Of a DNA stretch of 64,000 bases, positions 34,301-48,200 are shown in pieces. The DNA is from Smittia aterrima (taxonomy: Eukaryota > Arthropoda > Insecta > Diptera > Chironomidae), in assembly GCA_033063855.1 (NCBI GenBank), contig CP093830.1:3658854-3722853 (forward strand), written 5' to 3'. Every line of letters starts with the position of its first letter. Position 1 is the first letter of the stretch. The notes beneath the pieces are model-generated. The model saw nothing but the letters and a program-made list of their open reading frames with translations. It ran no database searches and was not told the origin of the DNA. Position numbers and translations under genes: made by a program.

Positions 34301-37300
34301 GATGTAGCATGTGAAAGTCAAAATTGGCCTTCACTTAAATGATTTATTTTTGATAAAGTTATTTCAAATAAGATCATCATCAAATTGCCTTTCGCACCAC
34401 CACCAAGAAGCATTAATTATAGTTGAGTTTTCGCGCAAGCAAAAACAAAAGGCAAAAAAGGCTGAAAGGAGAACACATCGAGAATGCTGTGTACGAGAGG
34501 CAAACTGCCAAAGATTGAGTTGCGAGATGATTATATGTTGTTGTTCGCCTTTTTTGGAATTCCTTTTTCACTCTTCGCTTCTTCGATTCAATCTAACAAG
34601 TTTCGTGCTTTGTTACCTTAATTTAAAATACAAAATATCGTCGCTTTGGTGTATGGAGGGCGAAAGAGTGTGTTGATTTAATGTCTTAATGTTTTCTCTC
34701 TTAAACCACCAACGATATTTTTCATTTTCCTCCTCCTTGTGCCGACCTGAACGTGCTTAATTAAAACCAATAGACGCTCTCAGTGTGCTCATTTACATTG
34801 TTATCTTCTGGTATTTCTCTTGCTCTGCTTATTCGGTGATTATTAGCGACACTGTCTGCACATTCGATTTTTGTTTTCTTTTCTCTCTCTCTCCCTCTCA
34901 CTCCTTTGTATTCTTGTAAGCTGATATCGAATGCTGGCGGTTGCAGGATGAAGAAGATCCTTTCACTCAAGCGTTTATGCAAACATATTAAATATCATGA
35001 GGGGCGAATAAAGAAGATTGAAGAGAGAACCTCAATAAACTTTTTATCACGCTCATCAGCAGTCCCAGATGTCCAGACCTCATAATTTTCGCGATCGCGG
35101 CGAGAGAAACGACTTCGAAGGCCCGAAATAAATAAAAAAAAATCAACCGTTTTCGAATTTCGTTTTCAACTTGTTGAGAATGATTCTTCTTGGAGGAGCA
35201 AAGCAAAGAAAAGCAAAGCAAGCGAGCGGACGACGACGACGATGATCATCGTTTCGGTGAAAAAGATGTAATAATGAAAATAAATTGGTCAATTATAAAG
35301 AACCATCATGACCAAAGTGCTACGCAGCGAGAAACTCTTAAAGAGCGAGAGACAGAGAGCGAACGATTCTGTTTCAAATATTTTTCTTTACTTTTGTATT
35401 CATTATGATACTTTATCTGAGGTGGAGGCAATTTTTATAAGTCTCGAAAGAAGAAAGGAAAGCAACAACACGACGACGACGACGAACGATGATGATGAGA
35501 TCTCACCGCGCGATCGGTCTTTAAACTCTTTTCTTCCTCCTCTCGACTCATTCCACTCGTTTCTGTTCTGACACATACTCAAATGACCACCAATTTCAAT
35601 CAATGTGAAAAATGCCATGGCACATATTGTATTGAAATATAAAAAGTTTTATCGACTGCCCATTGAGCGCTGCTCTTGCTTACAATTTATAAAGTTAGTC
35701 GGAGAGTCGATTGAAAGTCGACTTCGCCATTGCCAATGACGTTATTAATATTACCCGTTAAATGAGTTGATTAACTAAAGGTTGACTAGGTAGACGGCTT
35801 AAGACATTCTCGCATTTAGAAATGAAAGAGAAGGAGAAACGACGGCAGCAGGCAAAATCAGTCTCGAAATGAAAAGATTAAAGATTCCAGCTTTTAACAT
35901 TTCGGCGAGGATTGTCGTGAACTCTCCATCCAATTCTCTTCTCGTTTCGCGAAGCAGCAACAGCGACGACGTCGGCAATGAAGATGAATTGCTCATGTCA
36001 GAGCGACCCATGTTCGCTGATGATGAAAGATTGAATTATTTAATCGTTTTATTGGATCTTCAACAGAACAGAATAAATAAGTTTGCGCTTGTTGCAAGCT
36101 CGTTAGAACGATGTAGCGACTCGTGGAAAAGAAAAGAACTCTTAATGACTTTTTATAGCCTCTTTCTTTAAAACTCTTTTTTTGCTTTTTCGTCTCGTCG
36201 AAGCAGCTCCACTCCATAACACTTCTGTTCGTTTAGAAGCCTCTTCTCCTCTTTATTATGTTTCAACATGTTACATGTAAATTTAATTCACTCTGACCGT
36301 CTTCTTCGCACCATGGAATGCGAAATTGGTTGTAGATAGAGCAAAGAAGAATAAAAATGTGCAACATTAACGACTCTGACCACAACAAAGTGTTGATTTG
36401 TGTAAAACGAACGCGGAGACTTGATGAGGCTTCATTAATTAAAGTATTAAGATGCACTATAATTATTCAAGCCTCGATGAATTGAATCGTTGTGGTTGGT
36501 GATGATGAGGTTTGGGATTATAATTAATAATGATCAATATTCTTCTTCTTTCTTTCTTCTCTTCACGGCAATGATGAAATGCTGATGAGCAAACGAATTG
36601 CATTTCTTCTCATTCGCTTTCGTTGATTGAGATTTAAAAAAAGATTTACATTAAAGAGCCTGAGAACAAGAAGAAAAACTTTGAAACTCTCATCTAAGGA
36701 TGATTGGCTTTTTTTGCTCGATGCATTAAATTCACTTTTTTTTTGAGGAAAGGGAACACAAAAAAGTTTCGTCACCGAAAGGAAAAAAAAACTTTCTTCG
36801 ATAAACTTACCAATTCTGGTCGAATTAGGTCACCAGAAGACTCTCAAAGTTTTTAATCTGATTTATGCTCAAGGCAGGTTGAGTGTGAGACCTTTTCGTT
36901 CGGTCAATGGGCTGAACCCTTAACAAGCTTTCAAGTTGAAAATTCACGTACTTTGTTCGGAAAGCTGTTAGGGACAGTTCGAATATTAAAAGAAGTCAAC
37001 TCCAGGAGAAACTTTCCTTCCCAGTCTACGAGATTATCGATCAACCCCTGAGGACGTCAAACTAAAAAAAAACTTTTAAAACCTAATCACCCTAAACGCT
37101 TGAAAAGTTTTCTTTTTCTTTCGTGATTATGTTATTAACACCTAATCTTACCCTTCTCACCCTCAATTAGAATATTGTTTAATCACGCTTCACAGATTGT
37201 TTTGCAAAATATTTGAGGCTGAAGTTTCGAACAAACATTCACACCCCAACATTCATATCGACGACATAACTTGCGAACGAGTTCATTGTGGCCGGTTTTA

Positions 37301-40300
37301 TGATTCCATTTTTGAACCGTAAAAAAAACGAATTTTATTTGTTCGAGGCAGATTGTTTTATTTACAAGTTTTTATATTTAGTTTCTTTCTTTCAACAGCA
37401 GCGCAAGAAGAGTAAAAAAAAGCAAGAAAAGTAATTTATATTTAATTTATACTTCAACTTTTTTTCAAGTCGTTCCATCTCTCTTTGCTTCACTCGCCTC
37501 GCTTCTCGCGTTCATAATGTTTTTTCATTCCTTTTTGCGATGATTTTTATGATTTTTCCCAAATTAACTTGTGACCTGCAGTCACAGTCGCTTTGTTATT
37601 GCAGATTTTTCTCTCCTCCTCCTCTTCGCATCCTCCGTAATATCTCTGTTGGTTTTGTCGAGCGAACAGGCATTTTTCTCTCCTTTTTCACTTTAAATTA
37701 CTCTGCTCAATTCCAAATGTAGTTAAACTCACATTCGAGCAATGCAATGATTCAGAGAAAAATGAGTTGTAATGGCCAAATTGATCGCTGATTATATAGA
37801 TAAACAAGTTTTGTTTCTTTTCATTGTTGTTCGCCTTCTTCTTCGTCGTCTTACTCTGCTCTCCTTTCATTCCCTTTAAATAACAACTCCAAAAATTTAT
37901 TTTAATGGTTTTTTAAGGTTTTGCTTATTCGCTTAGCTTACTCTTCTCTACAAGACATCGAAAGAGCGAGAGCTTTAATTACAATAATTTCATAAATGCA
38001 AAAATTACGACTTAACAACTTTAAGTACGTTTTGGAGCAATTTACTTCTTCTCCTCTTCAACTGATGCAACTGTTCATGCCACGCAAGTGTTTCGTCTTT
38101 TTCCCTTCAATCTTCTCCGCTCGTTCTCTGCATAATGTCTTATTCCTGATGATCAATCTTCTCCAACGATTGCTTCCCATTGAACAAACCACACAACACA
38201 CAGCGAGCAAGCGAACGATCGAGAGAGATCGAGGGAAGCACAAATTTGCTGCATGAATTTCATCTTTTGTTATAAATTGTAATATTTATTTCTTTTGTGC
38301 TATTGTTTACATTTAGTTTTGAGTTATCGGATGTTCATCAATTTCCATGATCTTCATACACGCCATTAAGAACGTTGTGCCCTTTAGAACGATTCTCGAT
38401 AATTTCGATAATTTACCTTGAAGCTCATCTTTTCTTTTTGCTCGTGCATATCGATATGAAGTCATTTTCATGATTTCTTTATTTACTTCGAGAAATTCTT
38501 ATGCAAAACAATGAGAAAGGCAAAGGAAAGGAGGAAGATGATGGAGTTACAATAATAATTTTCTATTAATGGTTACATCGAGTAATCAGTGGAGAGATCA
38601 TTTTGGTACAAACCCCACACCAAGAATATTGAGCGAGAAATTAATATTTAATATAAGTTCAATCACGACTTTTTGGTGCTGGCGACGGCACGACTTTCCG
38701 TGAAATTTTCGAGCCAATTAGGCTTGCAATTGCTTGTACGTAAATGAACTCGAAAGCCCTCGATCGAAGACACAGAGAGAGAAAATGAGAAAAATGCAAA
38801 TTAACCGATCAAGAATTTTTATCGGGAAAACTTTCGTCTCCTCTCCTTGTACATACTTCGAAATGAGAATCCGTTCAATTAAATTGTTTCTTTCAGCACT
38901 GTTCGGAGACAGGATACATTGAGTAACATTCCATTGTTTCCAATTGCACAACAAATAACATTAATTCACTTCATTTTCCTTTCTTCGTACGCTTTGTTTT
39001 GTCACAAGAAAATTTATTGAAACAATAATTGCGCGAGCTGCTGCTGCTGCTGCTACTCAAGCAAGTTGAAGGCTTCTCCAAAAAATATCCCAAGAAACGA
39101 TACGAAAAACCCGAAGGAATTAACTGTATTGAATTATCGAGAGCTGAACCCATGTGGATTTATAATAAAATAATTTCGTTGTTCTCGTTCAAGAGTCAAG
39201 CAAAGCGAGTTGAAAGAAAATGTTTCTCTGCCTACGTAAAAAAGAATTTATTATTATTCAAACGATCTACCTTTCGGTCGGTTCGTTTCATAAATGACGT
39301 GAGTTAGTTCGATATCGAGGCGATATTTTATTGATCCTCAAAGTGTCCATGACGGCTTCAATAAACCAGTTTCTGTGAATTTTCGCCGCACCTCAGTCCT
39401 TTACATCTCTCTCTCTCCCTTTCTCTCTCTCTGTCTCACTTGGCTTTGCTTGTGAATAAATTGGTCATTTATGTTGTATGGATCACTCCAATAAAAATAC
39501 ATTTCAATACAGAAGAAAGAAAACATTCCTTCGACTCTCAATTCTCTTACCTCCTTCTCTACATACTGTTCGCTTAATGACTTTTCTTCACTCCGAAAGA
39601 AATCTTTTTCCTTATCTCTGACTCAACAAACGAAAGAACTTTATAAAATGAATTCATTTCTTTCTCTTAAGAGTTTTATTCCACCGTCTGGGGTCGCCTT
39701 CGCTGTTTACGCTGCCTTTAAGGTTCTCTTTTTGTTTCTCATTTCGAATTTAAATATTTTGAAAATACACAGCGCGAGCATTGAAAGATTTATCAGAAAG
39801 CGAGGCTTTTGATTAAGAGTTCATTTCGAAGGCGAACGGTGAGCTCTTGCATGACTCAATGCTTTGCTTACTCGTTCGCTCTTGAATTACGTGGCAACCA
39901 GCGAGCAAGCAAGCAAAAGGCAAATGAATATGGTTTTAGACATGATCAATTAACACATTACGACAAAGTCCATTGAATTAAGCGAAGAAGGAAGAATCCG
40001 AGAAGGAGAAAAATTAAATCAAACAAGAAGCAAAACCATCAAAACCAATAACAATAAAATTATATGACTTCATTCACTTGATATAATGCCGGCGCAGTCC
40101 GATCGACGATCTTCCGTCTGTGGTTTCAAAATTATTTTCAGTTCAATTTAACAATAACTTTTTAGGCGATGAAACGTGTCGGGTGTTTGATTGTTGTTTT
40201 ATTTTCTTCATGAAAATGTTTTTAAATAACTGAAAGGAAGAGAGTTAAACATTCATCGAGAGACGAGTGTGCATGTGAGATCGTAGAATGTGTTTTCTTA

Positions 40301-43300
40301 TAACTTAAACAAACCATAAACCTTTCATTCGATCTCTCTAATTACCACGAAAATAATTCTCTGTCGAAGAAAATCACATCTGCATGAAATAAAGAAGTTT
40401 CCCTCTGACGCGTCCTCATAAAACGAGACTTTCATTACTTTTCAATGAAATTTATTCACTTTCATAGCGAAGCGAGAGACCGGAAGGCTTTAAACTCATT
40501 ACATTCCATTAAACAGTGACTCGTAAGAAAATAGAAACAATTGATTAATTCATTCTCTTTACATGGATTCCATAAACTCAAAGAAAATTGATTAGCAATG
40601 GAGAAGAAGAAGAATAATAGGCAACTGGGTTGGAGGGGATTGTATGTAAACTAAGTCCATCATCAATTTTAAATCTACTTCAAACTAATAAACTTAACTT
40701 ACAAACTCATTCTAAATCAAATCATTCTCCATTCTGCAAATCATGACGTCTCAGTTAGAACAAAGATTGAGTTTGTTTAAAACGAGAACGTCTACCTAAT
40801 CAATTACTTTGAAGGAAATTTACGAGTTGAGAACAATGCTGCTTACAATTTTCAAACCATTCTAACAAACAGCGTCGCTCACGGGAAAACAACAAACAGA
40901 GAAATGTTGAACATTGCTTCCTGTCAACATTTCCTGTCTCAAAAGGAAAGAAATGTTTGAGACAAAATGTAATGATGCAACTTTTAATAAAGCGCTTGTT
41001 GATTGAGATATCGTTAATTAACTTTCACATTCTATTTAAATTTATGGCCTTCAAGAACGTGAATGTGATAACATGAAGTTTTCTTTTTTTATGAAAGTTC
41101 TATATTGAATCAAACGTTTCTCCGCAGCATTTGATCTTTGCCGCAATGCTCGCTTCGCTGAACGAACATAATCTTGCACTCTCTTTCCCTTTTGCAATCA
41201 TAAATCATGTAAAAATTATTACAGCGGGCAAAAAAACTGAACGAATGAATTTTCACTTTGAATGTAAATGTCACAAGTTTTTGAAAAGTATGAACTTTGG
41301 GTGAAAGACGGAAAGGAATTCCCGCTGCGGTTTTTATGAGAAGCTCCGGGAGTTTACGCTGAATTAACCTCGAGTGCTGCGTCTTCCTTTCATATATGCA
41401 ATATTTGTCTATCTCGATTACATTAAATTTCTATTCTTGACAACTTTCATTATGAAAAACTTCTCTCGTTTCCCTTTTTCAGGCCACTGTTCACAGAAGT
41501 TCAGCTGATAAACCCATCACGTGCCGCACTCGTTCCTGTTCTGCCACTATCACCGGAAAACAGTCAGAACAACATTTCAAATGCACCTCACCCGGCAGAC
41601 ATTCATCCGGCTTATAGAATTCCTTACATGCAATTACTTCATACTCTCCACAGTGCCACAAGCCCGCAGTCTTCCTTGCACGGTAAGTTCCACTATTTGT
41701 CGACAAAACTCGGCTGGTTGCTTATAGAATTAATTTTATATTTTAGGGACGAACTTCTCATCAGAGAATCTTCCCCACTCGATGGGCGTTCCATATTCGC
41801 TTAACAACTTCTCAAACACTGACATTAGCATGGAACGAATGAAGACTGACCGTAGCAATGGATTGACGCAAAGCTCATCTTTGCGAACAGATCCTGTTGC
41901 AAATTTTAATCGTAAACGTGCACTATCTTCATCGCCATACCCAGACTTGTTGGATGTCAGCTCGATGATTCGTTATTCGCCGAGTTCTCTTTACGGATCA
42001 AAGAATAGCAATGCGAGCGGATCATTTGGTCATTTGGGTGCCACAGCTTTAAACGCATCAACCGCAAGTGCCACAAATGCATCGATTGGAACGCCGATGT
42101 CAATCTCTTCACTGCCAACGTCGCTTCAACATTTTTTGATTAGTGGCGAACTTTTGCCATCACTCTCAGGTCATTATATCTCGCCATCAAATTCGATGTT
42201 CTCACTTGCACATCATCAAGCCATGGCCTCGTCTCTCATGCAAATTGATGCTTCAATGCAGTCACTCAAATCGGTAAGTTTTTGAAATTCCAATTTCATC
42301 TTTCACACAAATTAAGTCGATGCTTCATTGTTTCTAGGAATCATTTGAACAACTCGCTCAACAACAAAAGCTCAATTCGTCAAATTCAAAGAACTCGAGT
42401 AGAAAATCTGAGAGCAATTCTCAAACTGTAACGTCAGCCGAGGCCGACAGTCCATCCCAGACACAGCACATGAGAAAAATGAAAATAAAATATGAAACTC
42501 AAAGTGCCAACAATGATGATATCATTCAGAATGGCAAGCTGTCAACGACAACGAGTCCACATTTAAGCAATCAATGTGCCAATAACGTGAGCGACTTTCA
42601 CAGCCGACAAAAGGTCAACGGTTTCAACAACAACAACGTCATCAGAAATAAAGACATTCTCCATACCAAAAATTCAAACCTTCGAACAAGTAGCAACAAC
42701 AATAGCAGCACAAGTAGTGAGACGGTCCTGGCTGATACGACAGATGCTAAAGATGACGGCGGAGTTTTCTTCGAAACGAACTGTCATTGGAGAGGTTGTG
42801 GTCTCGAGTTTCTCACGCAAGATGAACTCGTTCGCCATATTAACACTGATCACATTCACGGCAACAAAAAGTCGTTTGTGTGTCGATGGGAGACATGCTC
42901 GAGAGATGAAAAGCCGTTCAAAGCGCAGTACATGCTCGTCGTTCATATGCGAAGACACACAGGCGAAAAACCTCATAAATGCACTGTAAGAATATCATCG
43001 CTCGTGATTTCACGACTCATTCGCTTATATTTCTTTTTTAAATTACAGTTTGAAGGTTGCCATAAAGCGTATTCACGCTTAGAGAATCTTAAGACTCATC
43101 TCCGGTCACACACTGGTGAAAAGCCATACACTTGTGAGTTTCCTGGATGCAGCAAGGCATTTAGCAATGCCTCGGATCGAGCTAAACATCAAAATAGAAC
43201 GCACAGCAATGAGGTGAGTTATTAAATTAAATGAAAAACTTCGGGAAAACTAATTTTTTTTTTATCTAGAAACCTTACGTTTGTAAAGCTCCTGGTTGCA

Positions 43301-45129
43301 CAAAGCGTTATACTGATCCAAGTTCACTCCGTAAACACGTCAAGACTGTTCACGGTGCTGACTTCTACGCCAAGAGAAAGCACAAAGGCACTGGCGATAG
43401 TGGAAGTGGAGAAGATGGCAATGGATCTAATGGAATGGGAAGTCCAGCGACGAATGAAGACAATTACAGCATCAAAACGACTAGTCTGATGAGTCCAAGT
43501 ATTAAATCTGAATCTGACATCAATTCGCCTGGATATCCTCCGATGAACAGTCCAGGTGGAGTCTCTCACATGAACTCAGATGCCATTGATGATTACGATT
43601 ACATGCCGAGCGGCAACAGCAACATGAACAATACCAACAACACTCAGATTGGAATTGTTTCGTCAACAGTTGATCAATGGCCTTATGAAGAAGAAGACAC
43701 CGCTGAGGTGAGTTCGATTGATTTTTGTTTCAAAATACAGCGTTTTAATAACTTCTTCTCTTCCTTGAAGGCTTCTGAGCTTCCAATGGTTCTTCGAGCT
43801 ATGATTGGATCTGATTTCGATCATAATCCTGGAGCTGGCGGCCTCTCAGTGATGGCAGCTGATCATCATGGAGCTCGTGGTCGTTTCCGTTCTCGACTTC
43901 ATCCAAAAGGTGGATTACTTCAACCTCCTTCACCTAATGATTACCTGTCCGGATCATCGCCACGAAGCACCTACGGCATTGGCGAACTCAATCGAAGAAT
44001 AACTGATCTCAAAGTTGACAATCCTGCATTGAGCCCACCGCAAACCTTCCCGAGAGACACCTCACCAAAGCTTCTCGAACTCGGACAGAACTATCCAAAC
44101 TCCGGCAACACCAACTGTCACTATCAACCAACAATGCAGTACAATCAACATCTCAACCCGCAGATTCGACGTGACAGCAATAATTCGACGACCAGCAGCT
44201 CTTACTACTCAATGAAATCTTGTGATATCAGTCGCCGAAGCAGTCAACAATCACACACATCTTCCATGTCAACGATTCGACCAAGCAACTATGCGAACTA
44301 CGATCCGCAATCTTTCTACGATCCCATCTCAGCTGGAAGCTCTCGACGATCAAGTCAACTGTCAGCAGCTGATTATGGACCGCCATCGTCACAACTTCTC
44401 ACATCGCATCTCGCTCGTCTTCAAAGACATTCAGGTGCTGCTGTGAATCATCCTTACCATTCTGGATATTATAATCAAAATCAATATTACGCGTATGGCT
44501 ATCAAAACAATGCGAGTAACTACGGAAACTTTTACAACTATCAGCAGCAAAGCCAAGCCCAAATGTTTAATATGAATCAAATGCCATCGTCGTCAACTGA
44601 TCGTCGCATGAGCGAACCAATCTCAAACAGTTCAAGAACTAATGACAATAGCGTTCCAAGGCAAACGATTCCGCGAAGACCTCGATCTACGACGCCCACG
44701 AAATCTTTGGAAATGCTTTTGAATCCATCAAAGGAAAAGGAAAAGACTGAGAATGATTCGTCACCATCGAAGCCTCATCCTAATGAAACTGTTGTCTTAG
44801 ATGTGCTGAAAACAAATGAAAAGATTGAGAACTGCGATGAGCTTGTGATACCAGACGAGATGGTCATGTACTTGAATCAAGTTGGCGATGATACGACAGT
44901 GCCATCGACTGAAGCGAAGATAAAACTAGATCTTGACGAAGAGTTAGAGCCGATCTCAATTGAGAAGATAAAAGAAGAAGATTTGTTCTCATTGCTGGCA
45001 GATGTTGAAGTAAAGCCTGACGAGTCAAGTGAGTCGACTTTGAATGATCCAGAAATCAACAATAACGGAGAATGTAAAACTGAAACTGACTCGACTTCTC
45101 AGTCTCGACAAGTTTTGTGCAAATCTTAA
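28393..45129 (+). CDS. ci: Cubitus interruptus / GLI transcription factor, 1194 aa
   Basis: Zinc-finger effector of Hedgehog signalling, cut to a repressor or kept as activator. Exons are 28393-28640, 41483-41682, 41747-42273, 42338-42985, 43049-43213, 43270-43707 and 43771-45129, all phase consistent. An in-frame stop at 28384 supports the start. The conserved N-terminal DIHPAYRIPYM and RKRALSSSPY boxes are present, with an SFGHL box (242-246) where GLI proteins have SYGH. Five GLI-type C2H2 fingers span about 474-636, with perfect YTDPSSLRKHVKTVHGA in finger 5. A LRAMIG box follows, then three PKA-type clusters RRDS (875-878), RRSS (897-900) and RRSS (934-937), each followed by Ser-rich CK1/GSK3-like sites needed for Slimb-dependent processing. 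A conserved PDEMVMYLNQV motif lies near residue 1105. Only about 80 residues follow, making it shorter than the 1397-aa Drosophila protein. Confidence 0.96.
35471..35497. repeat. CGA/GAT trinucleotide tract
   Basis: Short runs of CGA and GAT triplets; a related tract lies near 35227-35245. Confidence 0.6.
39037..39054. repeat. (GCT)6 microsatellite
   Basis: Six uninterrupted GCT units within the ci intron. Confidence 0.7.
39405..39440. repeat. (TC)n pyrimidine tract
   Basis: A mostly alternating T/C run, GAGA-type on the opposite strand, within the ci intron. Confidence 0.7.
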
Positions 45130-45148
45130 AAATTCAAAGTGAAACTTA

Positions 45149-45272
45149 AATAAAATCTCTATTACGAGTAAGTTGGTCCATGTTAATGACTAAGTTTTGA
45201 TTTAGAAAGACTTCAATAGTTTGTAAGCTTTAAAAGTTCTTCCAGTTTTGTTGTTAAACATTGTGTAATAAA
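45149..45272 (+). terminator. poly(A) signals of ci
   Basis: AATAAA at 45149-45154, only 20 nt after the stop, and again at 45267-45272 with further copies close behind. The second cluster is the more usual distance. Confidence 0.5.
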
Positions 45273-45279
45273 AAGAAAA

Positions 45280-48200
45280 TAAATTGAATAAAGTTAGATC
45301 GAAGATATTTTAAATTGAACTTGAAATGATTCAATTAATTTTCAAGAAGAGCTTCACTTGAGCTTTGGACGAGAAAGCTTTTGTGTCAAGGATGAATTGA
45401 AAATGCAATTTACTCTAAACAAGATCTAAAGGGAATGCATTGGTTACTCAATAAAACAAGTTTACAATGTAAACTTTACATTCACGAAAAACCGCAAAAT
45501 TTCAAGCCCATTTGGATCACAAAGTGTTCTCATCCCGAGAGTTTCAGTGGATTGGAAAATTGAGAGTGCTCGAGCAATTAAACTCTTTCAGCGCTTTTTG
45601 AAATATTACGAACGATTTCATAGACAAAGCTTCAATAAAAAAAACTGTTGAATGCGAGGAACTTTATTTCAAAACTTCTCAAAGAAAATGAAATCAGGGT
45701 TTTTAAAAATCCTTTGATTCAAAGCTCAGAATACTTTAATCAGGGCAATGAAAGCTCCACTCAAGTATTTCCACAAGCAAAAAAATAAAGTTGCAATAAA
45801 ACAAGTTCCGTTTACTTGCTGAAATAAAAATCATTTTTCTGAAATGAAGTTGGAGAAGCTTCTTAAGTTACGTTTCCACATTTTATTTCAGGAGAGCATG
45901 AAATTTTAAATTGTTTCAAGAATAAAAGAGAAATGATTTCGTGATATACGTACAAGGCATTTCATTACTCTCGAGCGGTTACAACTTTGATACTGACGTA
46001 AAAGTGCAAAGTCGCTGACAGGAACTTCCATACAAAGAAAGAAAGTAACTTTCTCAAACAAGAGTTGGAGCGTATGAAGGAGCATTGATTAAAGTTTTTC
46101 ATCAACTTTTGTGATAGATGATCAAAGCTGAACTAAATGTTTTAATCATAAACTTTTTCATAAATAAGGAAAAACAACAATTTCGTTTCTTTGTTGCTAT
46201 TTGAATTACGATTTCTGCATGCGTTTCCCTCCACGAACCCTTTGCGTGTTAATAAATCACGGTCTCGTAAAAATGTTTGCCGTTTCAGTGAAAAGAGGGA
46301 ATTGTCTGGAGCATGTAAATAGCATAACAAGTACAATCCTTCGGAAAAATGATTTATTGTCTCGAGGAAATTCGAAAGAGCACATTAGCGTTTTTCATAA
46401 TCAGCATCTCGAATGAAAATTTGTTGCCCTTGTCAGAACGTGAGACTCGATTAACGGCGCGACAGCTATTCGTGTTGTCTTTTATTTCGCTAATTAATTA
46501 ATGTGTCTCAGTCATTCCCACCCCGGATAATGCGTAAAGTAAAGTTTAGTTTAATGACGGCACATTTCATTTGTTTGTAAGTAATTTGCGAATTTCAAAA
46601 GGAAATCCGTCGATTCATGTTTCAATGATAAATATTTCTGTAGGGAACTTGAAGCCTAATGATCTAAGTAATGATATGCAAAAGACTTTCCTCGAGGGAA
46701 AACTATTAAACAGACCCAACTCAATCAATTAGAAATAGACTTAACTAATGTCAATCTACTCGCAAGCATAGTGAGAAAATATTTATTCCGACTTCAAAAC
46801 CACTCGAGAAAATATATTTCAAGTGAAACTTAAACACCGAAGGGAAAGTTTCCAGCAAACAAGAAAACTCTTGACATGAAGCTTCGAGAAGTGAAAACTT
46901 TTAAAAACTTATTTCGAAGTAAGTGTTATGAGAGTTGGTCTTTTTAGAAATTAACAAACTTCTTCATAAAGCTCAATAAAATCTAAAAACAATTTAATTA
47001 AGTTTTCTACAAATATCTTTCAGTTTCCTACATTCATTGAAATCGAGATGTAAGAAACGTCGTTAAGGAAAATCTTTTGTCTTTCGTTTACCTTTTATTA
47101 ACAGATTTGGATAAAAATTTATTTTCTACGTTTACTACATTAATCAAGTTTCCCTCCAAAAAACCATTTTTCTGTCTTCACCTCAATGCGACCTGCACTC
47201 GTTGGAACATTTCGCAAATAAGGGGAGATGGCTTATCTTCAATATTTGATGAGGATTCGTGAACATTTCCCATGTAAACCGAAAAGGTTGCTTTTTAATT
47301 AAAGGCGAAACCGTAAAATTGTCACAATAATGTTTTCGGATAGAACTCGGCCGAAGGAAAAAAGGCTTCGCTTATCAATTATTCATCACGTCATTTTCAG
47401 AATAGTTCATTTTTAATATGTGTTGTTATTTTATAGGAACGTGGAATTCACGGAAGTCTTTTTCCGATGGAAAACCGCGACGGCGCAGACGTGCGCACTC
47501 GAATCAAGGAATAGAAACAGAAAATTCATTTTCCTTCTCAGTATTTTCCTAAAAGCTCTTAAAAACGGAACGATTGCGGAAGCGATGTTGAAAATATATT
47601 TTACAGTTTTAGTGAAAAAAGTCACAATTCGAGTGAGTTTCAATATTGTTTGAGTTATGCAAATCGAATTAGTGAAATTGATGCCTGGCTTGAAACTGAA
47701 AAGTTCTCGCTTTAATCGAATAATCGAAAGCAAAGTTCTACGAAGGAAGCGAGCGAAGTTCCTTAATAATTCATGAAATTTATCAAAGACAGAGAGGGAG
47801 AGAGAGAAATAAAAGAAAAGAATTTCGTAAGAAGAACACGACGAAAGAAAGCTGAACACAATGATAGTGCTCAAAAGTGAAGGAATAGGGAAGAGACTAA
47901 CAAAGGAAACATTCTGCTGATGAATATTAAAGTGAGAAGAAGGCTTTTCCTTGTTGTTGCTGTTTTTAGTTTTACGGTTTTTTGCGCTTCATAATGTAAT
48001 AAAAGCAAGAAATCGATATTCAAATCACACAAGGCAATTTTCATTCATTCCCCCCAAAAGAACGAACCGTAACGAAAGAGTTGCTCCAAGTACATTTTCC
48101 GCTTTTTTCGGGGGCTAGACAGAAGAGTTTTATTCGATGCTCGAGATGCCGCCACCCTCTCAACTTCTCGTTCTCCTTTCTTTCTTATTATTCAGCACAA

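Larger units (their letters stand above)
28641..41482 (+). other. First intron of ci, about 12.8 kb, no nested gene found
   Basis: GTGAGT donor at 28641 and polypyrimidine/CAG acceptor ending at 41482. All ORFs inside are short and of low-complexity composition, without domains or signal peptides I can support. Simple repeats occur at 35471-35497, 39037-39054 and 39405-39440, and a perfect CRE at 31879-31886. Size and position suit a regulatory intron carrying patterning enhancers, which is inference. Confidence 0.6.

Noticed and set aside
47431..47874. 147-codon minus-strand ORF
   Set aside because: Phe/Leu/Arg-rich with no domain, no signal peptide followed by mature features, and no splice partner. 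In AT-rich spacer of this size about one ORF of this length is expected by chance.
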